Below are positions 16,294-25,223 of a stretch of DNA of 64,000 bases, one piece after another. How positions within the stretch are numbered: the stretch's first letter is position 1; each line of letters opens with the position of its first letter. The stretch comes from an uncultured Candidatus Neoarthromitus sp. (GTDB lineage Bacteria; Bacillota; Clostridia; Clostridiales; Clostridiaceae): positions 62,001 through 126,000 of the forward strand of contig CALADQ010000007.1 in NCBI GenBank assembly GCA_937890765.1, read 5' to 3'. Position numbers and translations under genes: made by a program. The notes under the pieces were generated by a model, which searched no databases, was not told the DNA's origin, and saw only the letters and a program-made list of their open reading frames with translations.

Positions 16294-18051
16294 ATGAGAA
16301 AATTTAAATTTAAAGAAATGACAATTTTGGTTTTTGTTGTTGCTTTTTCGCTTTATTCATGTAAAACAAAAGTTCAAGATTTGCCTGTTAAACAAATTGA
16401 AATTGAAAAGGGAAATAAAGAATTTGATAAAGATACTTTGTATCTTGTGCCTCAACATCCAGAAAATCTTCCCATTAATTCTAAAAATAGAAAAGATACT
16501 TTGATTATTGGAATTCCAACTCCAAGCGAAGTTTTTAATCCTCTTTTCGCAATATCTGCAAATGATGCTGATGTTAATGATGTTATATGGGAACCAATGT
16601 TGGAAATTGATAAAAATGGAGATGTGTCTGATGGAGTTGTTTCAATTAAAAATATTTCTTATGATGACAAAACTTATTTTTTCAAAATAAGAGAGGGAAT
16701 GAAATGGGAAGATGGTAGCGATATAAATTCAAAAGATTTTGAGTTTACGTTTAAAGTTTTAATGGATAAAACTTATCCAGGAAGTTTTGAACGAGATAAT
16801 TTTGATGTTTTAGGTTGGGAAAAATATAGAGATGGATTATCTAATAACATAGAAGGATTTAAAATTATTGACGATAAAAATTTTTCTGTGAAGTTTAATT
16901 CTATAAATGCAAAGACGAATTATTATTTTGAAAGAATAAAACCTTTGGCTTTTCATGTTTACGGTTTGAATTATGTTCAAGGAAATGCTCAAGCTCTTGA
17001 AAAATTTAATAAAAAGCCTTTTGGAAATGGTGCGTATAAATTTGTTGAATACATTGAAGGAGAAGAGGTTAGACTTGTAAGAAATGATTATCATTATGGT
17101 GAAGTTGCAAAAATTAAAAATCTAATTCTCAGAATAACAAATGATACAAATCAATTAGCTCTTCTTCAAAATGGCGATATTGATATTGTTAGAAAAGGAA
17201 TTTTGACAAATCAAGAAAGCATAGAGCTTTTGAATAATATGGGTTTCATTGGTTCAACCATCACAACTTATTTAGGCTATGGTTACATTGCTATAAATCA
17301 TAAGCAAGAAATTATGAAAGATAAAAATGTGAGAAAGGCTCTTGCTTATGGATTGGATAGACAAACTATAGTAGATATTTGTTTCGGTGATTTTGGACAA
17401 GTCATAAATATACCTCAAAATAAAAGTTCGTGGGCTTATCCAGAAGACGAAAATTTTGTGAAATACGATTTTAATTTGCAAAAAGCGAAAGACCTTTTGG
17501 AAGAATCGGGTTGGAAAGTTGGTGACGAAGGAATTCGTGAAAAAGACGGGAAAAAATTAATTTTAAAATTTTTAGCCAGCACTCCAAACGAAGTTAATGA
17601 TATTTTAATTCCAATAATGATAGACAATTATAGAAAAATCGGTATAAAAATTGTTGTTGAGCAAATGGAATCAAAAACTGTTATACAAAAACAGAAAGAG
17701 GCAAAAGAAGGAAAGTATTCTTACGATTTGGCGTTTATGTTTACGCCTTTTGCTAATCCTGACCCAGATTGTTCTTCACGATTTGCAACAAATGGAGCAT
17801 CAAATAGAATATCTTACTCAAATGAGAAAGTTGATAAATTATTGCAAGAAGGATTGGAAGAGTTCGATAAAGAAAAGCGTAAAAAAATATATGAAGAATT
17901 GTATTACGAATTGTCGGATGATTTGCCTTATATATTTTTGTTTGAAAAAATGAAAATGGACATTTATCCTTCTAAGGTTAAAGGAATGGACGATGTGAGT
18001 TTGTACAGAAGCCCTCACAAAGATTTGGAAAAAATTTATTTTGAAAATTAA
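16294..18051 (+). CDS. Oligopeptide-binding lipoprotein, second OppA copy
   Basis: Paralogue of the preceding protein, 585 residues, aligned with it almost end to end (FGNGAYKFVEYIEGEEVRLV, DKNVRKALAYGLDRQTIV, LYRSPHKDLEKIYFE). The lipoprotein signal ends SLYSC. The start is ATG 16294 after AGGGGG. It lacks the Ser/Gly linker of copy one, and the ligand-facing regions differ. It probably delivers a different peptide set to the same OppBCDF, and being behind a terminator its level is likely lower. It converges with dpaB across a shared terminator. Confidence 0.92.
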   Translation: MRKFKFKEMTILVFVVAFSLYSCKTKVQDLPVKQIEIEKGNKEFDKDTLYLVPQHPENLPINSKNRKDTLIIGIPTPSEVFNPLFAISANDADVNDVIWEPMLEIDKNGDVSDGVVSIKNISYDDKTYFFKIREGMKWEDGSDINSKDFEFTFKVLMDKTYPGSFERDNFDVLGWEKYRDGLSNNIEGFKIIDDKNFSVKFNSINAKTNYYFERIKPLAFHVYGLNYVQGNAQALEKFNKKPFGNGAYKFVEYIEGEEVRLVRNDYHYGEVAKIKNLILRITNDTNQLALLQNGDIDIVRKGILTNQESIELLNNMGFIGSTITTYLGYGYIAINHKQEIMKDKNVRKALAYGLDRQTIVDICFGDFGQVINIPQNKSSWAYPEDENFVKYDFNLQKAKDLLEESGWKVGDEGIREKDGKKLILKFLASTPNEVNDILIPIMIDNYRKIGIKIVVEQMESKTVIQKQKEAKEGKYSYDLAFMFTPFANPDPDCSSRFATNGASNRISYSNEKVDKLLQEGLEEFDKEKRKKIYEELYYELSDDLPYIFLFEKMKMDIYPSKVKGMDDVSLYRSPHKDLEKIYFEN

Positions 18052-18056
18052 AAATT

Positions 18057-18083
18057 AAAGCTATCTTAATTTAAGATAGCTTT
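18057..18083 (+). terminator. Bidirectional terminator between oppA2 and dpaB
   Basis: AAGCTATCTT / AAGATAGCTT stem with a four-base AATT loop, followed by T runs on both strands. It lies between two convergent genes. Confidence 0.8.
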
Positions 18084-18671
18084 TTATATTGTAATAATTG
18101 GTCTTATTTGTTTGTTGTTTAAGGCCAACTTAATTGTATCAATCATTTTTGAATAATCTGCTACAAGTGAATTTGGTTTTTTGTCAACGTCATCTTGAAT
18201 CATTGGAGCAAAGAAAATATTTTTTGTATTTATCAATGTTGATATATTTTTTAATGTAATCCCAAACGCGTCATTTGAAGAAAGTGCAATTACCAAAGGT
18301 TTATCTTGACTTCTTAAAAATGATTTTATAGCCATTGTAACGGGTGTGTCATTTATTCCATTTGAAAATTTTCCTAAAGTGTTGGAAGTGCAAGGAGCAA
18401 CAAGCATTAAATCTAAAAAGTTTTTAGGACCTATTGATTCAGCTTGTCCAATTGTTTTTATAATTGGATGTTTGCACTTTTCTTCTAAAAATTTCAAGGT
18501 TTCTTGTGGTTTTATAAATCTATTTGGTATTGTTTGAACGTTAAATGAAATAATTGGAAAAATTTCGGCATTCATTGTTATTAATTTTTCTATCAATTCA
18601 AATGCTTGTTTAAATGTACAGAAAGAGCCAGTTAAGGCGTAGCCTATCTTTAAGCCTTTTAAATCTTGCAT
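18084..18671 (-). CDS. dpaB: Dipicolinate synthase subunit B
   Basis: The flavoprotein-like subunit of dipicolinic acid synthase (SpoVFB/DpaB), which makes the calcium chelator of the spore core from 4-hydroxy-tetrahydrodipicolinate. The 195 residues open with LKGLKIGYALTGSFCTFKQA and contain VAPCTSNTLGKFSNGINDTPV and KPLVIALSSNDAFG, all typical of the family. The partner subunit dpaA is not in the window. The substrate comes from the asd-dapA branch at 55521-57407. It marks the organism as a spore former, with expression expected in the mother cell. Confidence 0.93.
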   Translation of the reverse strand: MQDLKGLKIGYALTGSFCTFKQAFELIEKLITMNAEIFPIISFNVQTIPNRFIKPQETLKFLEEKCKHPIIKTIGQAESIGPKNFLDLMLVAPCTSNTLGKFSNGINDTPVTMAIKSFLRSQDKPLVIALSSNDAFGITLKNISTLINTKNIFFAPMIQDDVDKKPNSLVADYSKMIDTIKLALNNKQIRPIITI

Positions 18672-18749
18672 ATATTACCTCTTCAAATATTATTAATAAA
18701 GAAAATCATATATAAAAAATATTCCCATTGGTTTTAAAAAGTTACCGTA

Positions 18750-18784
18750 AAAAAGATTACCTTAAACTTATTGAGGTAATCTTT
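18750..18784 (-). terminator. Terminator of thyA-folA
   Basis: On the minus strand, AAAGATTACCT and AGGTAATCTTT pair and are followed by a T run. The stem includes the last codons of folA. Confidence 0.75.
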
Positions 18785-19253
18785 TGTATATACATATATG
18801 AAATTGTTTAAAGTTTTGAGAAGAAATTAAATTGAATTTATTTAAATCCAAATTTAATTTAACAGACTTATTCACGTCATAATTTTCAGTAAATTCATTT
18901 TTTACAATCGTTAAATGCAATTCATTATAATAATCGCTAAAATATTCGTAAATTTTTTTACCACCCGTTATGAATATATCTTCATTTTTTTCGAATTCAA
19001 AAATTTTGTCAATGTCATTTATAACTTTATACGAGTTGTCTTTTGGATTTTCTAACGAGGAAGACACAATTATGTTATTTCTATTTGGAAGAGGTTTGAA
19101 GTTCAAACTTTCAAAAGTATTTCTTCCCATCACCACAGTATGATTTAAAGTTTTCTCTTTAAAAATTTTTAAATCTTCTTTGAATCTGTAAATTAAATTG
19201 TTGTTTATTCCCAATGAATTATTTTTGTCTATGCAAGCTATTAGCTTTAACAT
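18768..19253 (-). CDS. folA: Dihydrofolate reductase
   Basis: Regenerates tetrahydrofolate from the dihydrofolate made by ThyA. It has 161 residues: LIACIDKNNSLGINNNLIYRF (substrate loop, Tyr where many enzymes have Trp), EDLKIFK with the acidic active-site residue, VVMGRNTFES (NADPH site) and ITGGKKIYEYF. It lies 15 bases downstream of thyA in the same operon. Confidence 0.95.
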   Translation of the reverse strand: MLKLIACIDKNNSLGINNNLIYRFKEDLKIFKEKTLNHTVVMGRNTFESLNFKPLPNRNNIIVSSSLENPKDNSYKVINDIDKIFEFEKNEDIFITGGKKIYEYFSDYYNELHLTIVKNEFTENYDVNKSVKLNLDLNKFNLISSQNFKQFHICIYKRLPQ

Positions 19254-19268
19254 TTAAAACACCTTCTT

Positions 19269-20096
19269 TTAAATTGCTAGTTCAAATTTTAATTGTGGAG
19301 TTTGAAATTTATAATTTTCAATTTCAAAATCGTCAATCGTAAAATCGTAAAAATTATTTTTGTCATTTGATATTTTCAAAATAGGTTGATGTCCAATTTC
19401 TCTTTTTAAAATTTCTTTTGCATTTTCAAAATGTCTATCGTAAATGTGAAGATTGTTTACGACTCGAGAAAATTTTCCTAACATAAGATTGCAAGATTCA
19501 GCTATCATCATTTGAAGTGCAACGTATTGAATACAATTTATTGAAGAGGCGACCAACAAATCTGAACTTCTTTGTATGAGCATGGCGTCTAAAAAATTAT
19601 TTCTAACAGAAAACAAAACTTGAAATGCACAAGGAAGCAAACCATCACTTTCTTTAAAATCATTTTCTTGCCACAAACTTATAATGTGGCGACGTCCATA
19701 CGGCTCATTTTTAATTCCATCAATCAATTTATTTATTAAATTGTGCCTTGAAACAGTTTCTCCATATCTTATTCCAATTGTGTTTGGATATTTTTTGCTT
19801 TCCCAATTGTCCCACCAATGTATGTTGTATTTATTTTTTAAAACTTCAAGACTTGAGGTTTGGTCTTGATATATCCACAAAATTTCTTTTATGGCATTTT
19901 TAATTGGAATCTGTCTTAAAGTAATTATGGGAAATTGATTTTTTGATAAGTCATAAGTTTCAAAATGATGAGTTATAAATTTTGAATAAGACGGAGTACC
20001 ATCTTTGTATTTAGGACGAGGATTTTTGTCAAAGGTTCCGTTATTTAAAATATTTTTGATACTTTCTTTATGATAAATATCCGCTAAACATTTCAT
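19269..20096 (-). CDS. thyA: Thymidylate synthase
   Basis: Methylates dUMP to dTMP using methylene-tetrahydrofolate, 275 residues. Motifs: YGRRHIISLW (phosphate-binding Arg pair), LLPCAFQVLF with the nucleophilic Cys (LPPC in most enzymes), QRSSDLLVASSINCIQY (dUMP-binding Arg, Ser, Asp, Asn) and LHIYDRH. It is co-transcribed with folA and divergent from the gene at 20224. Confidence 0.96.
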   Translation of the reverse strand: MKCLADIYHKESIKNILNNGTFDKNPRPKYKDGTPSYSKFITHHFETYDLSKNQFPIITLRQIPIKNAIKEILWIYQDQTSSLEVLKNKYNIHWWDNWESKKYPNTIGIRYGETVSRHNLINKLIDGIKNEPYGRRHIISLWQENDFKESDGLLPCAFQVLFSVRNNFLDAMLIQRSSDLLVASSINCIQYVALQMMIAESCNLMLGKFSRVVNNLHIYDRHFENAKEILKREIGHQPILKISNDKNNFYDFTIDDFEIENYKFQTPQLKFELAI

Positions 20097-20223
20097 ATAT
20101 CTAAAAATTCCTTTTTAGATAAATGATACTAGATTTGAAAAATAATTTCTATAAGTTTAATAAATAATATATACTGAAGTATAAACATTAATAAATTGTC
20201 TATTGAAGTTTAGAGGTGATGAA

Positions 20224-21645
20224 GTGAAGTGCTGTTTGGTTATAGATATTTCCAAAATGAATTTAAAAATTATGAGTTTAACTTTAAGAGAAGACAAAAT
20301 ATTTATGCAAGAAATTCATAGGTGTTCAAAAATTACTACTAAAAACAAAGATTATAAATTGTCATTGAACGTTAACAAAATAGTAAATGAAATAAAAGAA
20401 TCTTTAATTAGTTTTAATCAAATAGGATATGATATTGAATCTATTTCCATAAATTCCTCAATAAATGAAATGGTATTGCTCGATGAAAATAATAATTTGG
20501 TAAAAGATATTTTGATAGACACTCAAGGAAAATCTATTTATTTAAATAGAATAATAAACGAATTAGGTACGGCCTATATATACAGAAAAACTGGCATAAG
20601 CTTTAATCCAAATAATTTTATATATAAATTGATGATGTATAAAGATTCTTACGAAAAAGAATTTAAAAATGTTAGAAAGATAGTTAGCATAAGCGATTAT
20701 ATAAATTATAGATTAACAGGAAAACTTTACAACGAAAGAACTCAACTTTCTTTAACTCAATATTTTAATTTCAAAAATCAAAATATTGATGAAGATATAT
20801 TGGATTATTTAGGAGTAAAAGATGATTTGGAATTTAATTTAATCGATTACGGAAAAGAAATTGGAAGTTGTTTAAATTTAAATTGTCCAATCATTTCTCC
20901 TTATGGAAATAATTTGTTTTCTTCATTTCTAGTTACGGATGTGAGTAATAAAAATTCAATATTTATTGTTAATTCATATGATGGAATTATTGGTTGCACT
21001 GAAGATTTTTCCAAAATGTATTTAGAGGGCGTAAAGCATGATTTAAATCACCAACTTTTTAATGAAAATCTCGTAAAAATTTTTAAATATATTCCTTGCT
21101 ATAGGTTAGTAGATGATTTTTTGAAAAATGTAGATAACAATTATATGGTTGAAAATGTTTGGAGCGTAGTAAATGAAGATAGAGATATAGATTATATAAT
21201 AGATTTTGATAGCGATATTTTTAAAAATTCTGCTTCATTAATTAATTTGATAAAATATTATTTCGAATTTAAAATAAACAGTTTGCCAAATTCAATTTCT
21301 AATTTTACAAAAATTGTTTATGATAGTTTTGCTATTTATTATAGGAAGTTTATCAAAGATCTCGAAAAAATTACAGGGGGAATATTTGATAAAGTTTGTA
21401 TGGTTGGAGATTATAGCGTGAATAATTCTTACAATCAATTTGTTTCTGATGTTATATTAAAAAATTTGGAGGTTGGGCCGAAAGATTCTGGAATAATAGG
21501 AAATGCAATAAATCAATTTGTTGCTTTAGGAAAAATATCAAACATGAATGAAGCGTATGAGTTGTTAAAAAATTCTTATGACTACAAGACGATTAAATAC
21601 AGTGGTAAAAAAATTAATTATAAATATTTAGAAAGCATTGTTTAA
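20224..21645 (+). CDS. FGGY-family (rhamnulokinase-like) protein with degraded active site
   Basis: About 473 residues with the two-domain plan of FGGY sugar kinases, closest in layout to rhamnulokinase (ERTQLSLTQYFNFKNQNIDE, and the tail GPKDSGIIGNAINQFVALG). The catalytic features are altered. The N-terminal phosphate loop is DISKMNLK instead of DxGxSSxR. The HDTAS catalytic-base motif appears as NNLFS, with Asn for Asp. The GTWS motif is SYDG, and the late GGGS loop is VGDYS. It is therefore probably not an active kinase. GTG 20224 is five bases after GAGGTG; an in-frame TTG at 20203 has no ribosome site. It is followed by a terminator and then an aldo/keto reductase-like gene. Confidence 0.75.
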   Translation: MKCCLVIDISKMNLKIMSLTLREDKIFMQEIHRCSKITTKNKDYKLSLNVNKIVNEIKESLISFNQIGYDIESISINSSINEMVLLDENNNLVKDILIDTQGKSIYLNRIINELGTAYIYRKTGISFNPNNFIYKLMMYKDSYEKEFKNVRKIVSISDYINYRLTGKLYNERTQLSLTQYFNFKNQNIDEDILDYLGVKDDLEFNLIDYGKEIGSCLNLNCPIISPYGNNLFSSFLVTDVSNKNSIFIVNSYDGIIGCTEDFSKMYLEGVKHDLNHQLFNENLVKIFKYIPCYRLVDDFLKNVDNNYMVENVWSVVNEDRDIDYIIDFDSDIFKNSASLINLIKYYFEFKINSLPNSISNFTKIVYDSFAIYYRKFIKDLEKITGGIFDKVCMVGDYSVNNSYNQFVSDVILKNLEVGPKDSGIIGNAINQFVALGKISNMNEAYELLKNSYDYKTIKYSGKKINYKYLESIV

Positions 21646-21650
21646 ATATG

Positions 21651-21683
21651 TGAGCTACTTAGTTTTTAGTAGCTCATTTTTAT
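21651..21683 (+). terminator. Terminator after the FGGY-like gene
   Basis: Stem TGAGCTACT / AGTAGCTCA (21651-21659 / 21668-21676), then TTTTTA. Confidence 0.8.
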
Positions 21684-21709
21684 TTTGTACATCATTTTTT
21701 AAAAAATTA

Positions 21710-21718
21710 TGGTATAAT
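21710..21718 (+). promoter_or_regulatory. Extended -10 promoter of the aldo/keto reductase operon
   Basis: TGG-TATAAT with no convincing -35 box. It lies about 43 bases upstream of the GTG at 21761. Confidence 0.5.
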
Positions 21719-21760
21719 TGAGATTAATTTTAAAATTTAATAATTGTTGGGGGTATTTTT

Positions 21761-22747
21761 GTGAGAAAGTATGTAACTAAGATTCCAGGTTCAAATCATT
21801 ACATATATAAAATTGGTTTCGGAACGTACGATATTTTGAAAAGCGGATTAAACAATTCTGAAATTAAAGAATTGATAAATGATTTTATTTGTATGGGTGG
21901 AAATGTAATCGACACATCAATTTATGATTTGGGTGCGAGGAAAGGCGATGTTGTTGAAGCACAAAAAATAGTTGGTGAATGGGTTGTTGATTATGGTAAA
22001 AGAGAGTTGGCTTGTTTAGTTGGTAAAAGTAATTTTCTTTTGAGTGAATCAACTTTAAAAGATGATGTCGAAGAGACTTTGAAAAATTTAAATACGAATT
22101 ATATAGATTTGTTTTTAGTTAATGGTGATGACGAAAAGACGGATGTCGAAATTGTTATAAATGAATTTGAAGAACTGAAAAAGCAAGGTAAGATTTTAAG
22201 TTATGGTTGTTCGAATTGGAAGCCTTATAGAATAAGACAAGCTATGGAGTATTCAAAGAAAAATAATTTTGAAGGTTTCACTGTTAATCAAATGCTTTGG
22301 AACATTGGTTCTAAATACATGAATCCCATTAAGGGAAATGATTTTTATATAAAGATGAATGATGAAATGATGGACATCCATAAAGAATTTGAAATTTTGG
22401 CTATGCCTTATAACTCTTTGGCAAATGGAATTTTTGCAAAAATATATACTTATGAAAATGAGCCCGAGACTATTGATATAGAAAATGTCAAAGAAAATTC
22501 CCCTTATTATACAAAAGCTAATTTGAAAGTTTATGAAAGAATGAAAGAGTTAAGTGAAAAATATATAGCTACTCCAGGTTGGGTTGCTTTGGGATATTTG
22601 TTTAATCAAGAAATTGAAACGTGTGTAATTTTTTCTTGCAAAAATTTGGGACAACTAAAGGAAGCTTTTGAAGCTGTTGATAGAGGATATGGCGTTGAGG
22701 ATTTCAAAAATATACTTGATTTTGAACGCGAGGCGGCACTTGTTTAA
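21761..22747 (+). CDS. Aldo/keto reductase family protein (catalytic His replaced)
   Basis: A 328-residue TIM-barrel oxidoreductase. The tetrad Asp (NVIDTSIYD), Tyr (same motif) and Lys (LVGKSNF) are visible. The His expected after LDLYLIH reads LFLVNGDDE, an Asn. NADPH-side landmarks are YGCSNWKPYRIRQAM and GWVALGYLFNQEIETCVIFSC. Loss of the His usually lowers carbonyl reduction sharply, so the activity may differ from that of classical enzymes. It begins at GTG 21761 after GGGGG. The two following genes lie 29 bases apart each, so an operon is likely. Confidence 0.85.
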   Translation: MRKYVTKIPGSNHYIYKIGFGTYDILKSGLNNSEIKELINDFICMGGNVIDTSIYDLGARKGDVVEAQKIVGEWVVDYGKRELACLVGKSNFLLSESTLKDDVEETLKNLNTNYIDLFLVNGDDEKTDVEIVINEFEELKKQGKILSYGCSNWKPYRIRQAMEYSKKNNFEGFTVNQMLWNIGSKYMNPIKGNDFYIKMNDEMMDIHKEFEILAMPYNSLANGIFAKIYTYENEPETIDIENVKENSPYYTKANLKVYERMKELSEKYIATPGWVALGYLFNQEIETCVIFSCKNLGQLKEAFEAVDRGYGVEDFKNILDFEREAALV

Positions 22748-22776
22748 AAATTATTTTTAATAGTGGAGGTGGTCTT

Positions 22777-23403
22777 TTGAAAAATTTTAAAGGTTTTGTT
22801 TCTGTAAATAAAATCTTTAAAGATAAAATTTTTATAACTATACCACTTAAATATATGATTAGTGCTATTAAAATTGAAATTGGAAATTTATATTTTTACA
22901 AATTGAAAATTGATTTGTGTGAAATTGAAATAAGTGGATTGGTTCCTTCAAAAAATTATGACGAATTATTTCTTAAAATTTATTACGCAAATGATAGTTA
23001 TCATATTTTTTATATTGAAAGTTTCAAAACACAAAAGGGAAATGACGTTGAAGAAATGATGATTAACTTTTATAAAAAATTTATAAATGCACCAATGACA
23101 GAAATGAAATTTAATTATTGGAATCACAAAATTTCAAAACGAATTGATTCATTTGAAAATTTTTTCACTTACATTTTGAAAATTAATTTTTGCCATTCCA
23201 ATAAATTAAATGATATGGAATTTTTAAAAAGCATTTATACAATACTATTAAATGAAAATGACAATGACTTTTTAAGTTATTGGACATTTTGTTTTGAAGT
23301 TAAGCTTAAAAATTTAGATGCTTTTGATAGACGAAATAAAATTTTTAAAGAGATGTTTAAAGAATATAGGGTGGAAAATAAAGATGATTTATTAATTTGT
23401 TGA
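22777..23403 (+). CDS. Unknown cytoplasmic protein
   Basis: The 208 residues have no signal peptide or membrane helix, and I do not recognise the protein. The first half is strand-rich (KIFITIPLKYMISAIKIEIG, LYFYKLKIDLCEIEISG), recalling a PilZ- or SRPBCC-like sandwich without its key motifs. The C-terminal third (EFLKSIYTILLNEN, FLSYWTFCF) faintly resembles one DUF4214 repeat. It starts at TTG after GTGGAGGTGG, an unusually strong ribosome site. It lies between an aldo/keto reductase and an AI-2E permease in an apparent operon. Confidence 0.65.
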   Translation: MKNFKGFVSVNKIFKDKIFITIPLKYMISAIKIEIGNLYFYKLKIDLCEIEISGLVPSKNYDELFLKIYYANDSYHIFYIESFKTQKGNDVEEMMINFYKKFINAPMTEMKFNYWNHKISKRIDSFENFFTYILKINFCHSNKLNDMEFLKSIYTILLNENDNDFLSYWTFCFEVKLKNLDAFDRRNKIFKEMFKEYRVENKDDLLIC

Positions 23404-23432
23404 TTAAATTTTGAAGAGAGGTATAAAAAAAC

Positions 23433-24602
23433 GTGAAAAAAATTTTTGAGGATTTAAAAAACCATAAATTCTTTATTGTTTTCATTATGGTTGCAATACT
23501 GATGATTTTATATAAAGTTTTGGATTATGTGCCAGGCGCTTGGGAAAGTTTAAAATCTTTTGGAAATAAATTTATGTCTATTTCAAAACCAATATTGATT
23601 GCTGCGGTTATGTCATACATATTAAAACCGCTTGTTGATTTAGTCGATAGAATTTATCTTAATCTTTTTTACAAAATAAAGAAAGGGCAAGATCCATTGA
23701 AGACAATCACAAAAAAGAAGTTTGAAAAAGTAAGATTACTTACTGTTTTAAGTGTTGTTCTTGGATTGAGTGTTATTTTATTTATTTTGTTTTCATTCAT
23801 GCTGGAGCCATTTTTATCGAGCTTAAATTCTTTAATAAAAGAAACGCCAAATTTTATTGAATTAGCTGATAGGTTTCTTAGAAGTTTGGAACTAGACCCA
23901 AATGTGATTTCCGAAATAAGTAGTAGAGTAACTCAATTTTTTAATGTGAACTTGTCGAACATGTTAAACACATCCGTTACTGCAATAACTTCATTCATTT
24001 CAAATACAGGAATGTTTATATTTAATTTTTTAGTTGCGGTTATTTTGTCAGTTTATATTTTGAGGGACAAAGAGAAGATAGGAAAATTCTTTTCGATTTT
24101 GCTCGATGTAGTTTTCAAAAAGAAATCATCTAATAGCATAAGAAGTTTTTTTGGTGAGCTAGATAGAATTTTTGGTAGATATTTTACGGGCGTCATTGTA
24201 GATGCTACGTTTGTTGGAATTTGTTCTTTTGTTCTTACGGCTATGGTTAAAAACCCTTATGCTGTCATAATAGGAGTTTTGGCTGGAATTAGTAATGTTA
24301 TACCTTATTTAGGCCCACTAATTGGAGCAGCTAGTGCTTTTATTTTGGGATTGCCTTCGGGATTTACTGTTGCTATAATTGGATTTCTTCTTTTAATGGG
24401 ATTTCAACAAATAGAAGGAAATTTAATTCATCCTAAAATTTTGGGAGACTTCGTTGGGCTTCCACCTTTAGTTGTTTTAATTTCAATTATAATTGGTGGA
24501 GGATTGTTTGGAGTTGTTGGAATTATAATTGCATCTCCTGTTGTTGGAGTTGCGTCAGTCTACTATAAAAAATATTTGAAAAAGATAGATAAAGAAATTT
24601 AA
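23433..24602 (+). CDS. AI-2E family transporter (YdbI/PerM-type permease)
   Basis: The 389 residues carry about eight membrane helices in the typical order: two near the N-terminus, one near 110, a loop region, then a block of five. The signature region ISNVIPYLGPLIGAASAFIL and GNLIHPKILGDFVGLPPL near 290-345 are diagnostic. Family members have been linked to autoinducer export or sodium-proton exchange; the substrate here is unknown. It starts at GTG 23433 and ends at a strong terminator. Confidence 0.92.
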   Translation: MKKIFEDLKNHKFFIVFIMVAILMILYKVLDYVPGAWESLKSFGNKFMSISKPILIAAVMSYILKPLVDLVDRIYLNLFYKIKKGQDPLKTITKKKFEKVRLLTVLSVVLGLSVILFILFSFMLEPFLSSLNSLIKETPNFIELADRFLRSLELDPNVISEISSRVTQFFNVNLSNMLNTSVTAITSFISNTGMFIFNFLVAVILSVYILRDKEKIGKFFSILLDVVFKKKSSNSIRSFFGELDRIFGRYFTGVIVDATFVGICSFVLTAMVKNPYAVIIGVLAGISNVIPYLGPLIGAASAFILGLPSGFTVAIIGFLLLMGFQQIEGNLIHPKILGDFVGLPPLVVLISIIIGGGLFGVVGIIIASPVVGVASVYYKKYLKKIDKEI

Positions 24603-24605
24603 AAC

Positions 24606-24642
24606 TAAAGTGTATTGATAATTTTATCAATACACTTTTATT
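24606..24642 (+). terminator. Terminator after the AI-2E permease gene
   Basis: Long stem AAAGTGTATTGATAA / TTATCAATACACTTT followed by a T run. It also serves the convergent gene poorly, since that strand has only a short T run. Confidence 0.8.
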
Positions 24643-24644
24643 TT

Positions 24645-25010
24645 TTAAACTTGTTTTAATGAAAATGTATTTTCATCTTCATCGCAAAATTCTGCGAACA
24701 TTCCATAACCTAAATTTTTTGGAGCGCTTGTGAATACAACACCTTTTGAAGATAATTCTTCGTATGTTTTTTGAATGTCGTTTGTAAAAAATGTTATTAC
24801 GCTTTTTGACGGTTGAGCATCTTTTCTTAAAGATTTAGGATAAAGTGCAATTGTTGTATTTCCGTTTTTAGGAACGACTTCTAACCAAAGATTATCTCTT
24901 CCCATTTTATTTTCTGTTTTAACTTCAAATCCAATTTTCTTAGTCCAAAATTCTTTTGCTTTGTTTTGGTCGCTCACAAAAACAAATACATTGCAAATAT
25001 TTTCAATCAT
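24645..25010 (-). CDS. VOC (glyoxalase/bleomycin-resistance) family protein
   Basis: About 121 residues in two beta-alpha-beta-beta-beta modules: NVFVFVSDQNKAKEFWTKKI and VITFFTNDIQKTYEELSSKG, ending FAEFCDEDENTFSLKQ with the metal-binding Glu. The substrate is unknown. On the minus strand GGAGGT precedes an ATG at 25010, which gives MIENICNVF; the longer ATG at 25025 would overlap its own ribosome site. Confidence 0.88.
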   Translation of the reverse strand: MIENICNVFVFVSDQNKAKEFWTKKIGFEVKTENKMGRDNLWLEVVPKNGNTTIALYPKSLRKDAQPSKSVITFFTNDIQKTYEELSSKGVVFTSAPKNLGYGMFAEFCDEDENTFSLKQV

Positions 25011-25134
25011 TTCAATAACCTCCATTTTTAATTTATAGTTTGATTATACAATAAAACTATTATTTAAGTTTTTAAGTATAATTATTTATTATTATATAAT
25101 TATTTGGTGAATCTTTTTCAAAATAAAAATTAAC

Positions 25135-25160
25135 TAATTATTTAGTTTGTTAAATAATTA
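25135..25160. repeat. AT-only inverted repeat upstream of the helicase gene
   Basis: TAATTATTTA - gtttgt - TAAATAATTA, ten-base arms with a six-base spacer, about 65 bases before the start at 25224. It may be an operator, or simply reflect base composition. The remainder of 25011-25223 is AT-rich and shows no gene. Confidence 0.35.
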
Positions 25161-25223
25161 TTGCAAAAAAATTAAATAATAAGTGTATTGAGTTTAATTG
25201 TAATTAAGTTAAAGGTGATAATA

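Noticed and set aside
16508..18000. Several ORFs of 60-100 codons overlapping oppA2 on both strands
   Set aside because: All overlap a clear family member in another frame and lack ribosome sites.
25026..25223. CRISPR-like or tandem repeat in the AT-rich gap
   Set aside because: Repeated ATTATTTA words are low complexity; there are no regular repeat-spacer units.
25188..25223. Longer TTG start for the helicase gene
   Set aside because: It lacks a ribosome site, while AAAGGTGATA lies just before ATG 25224.
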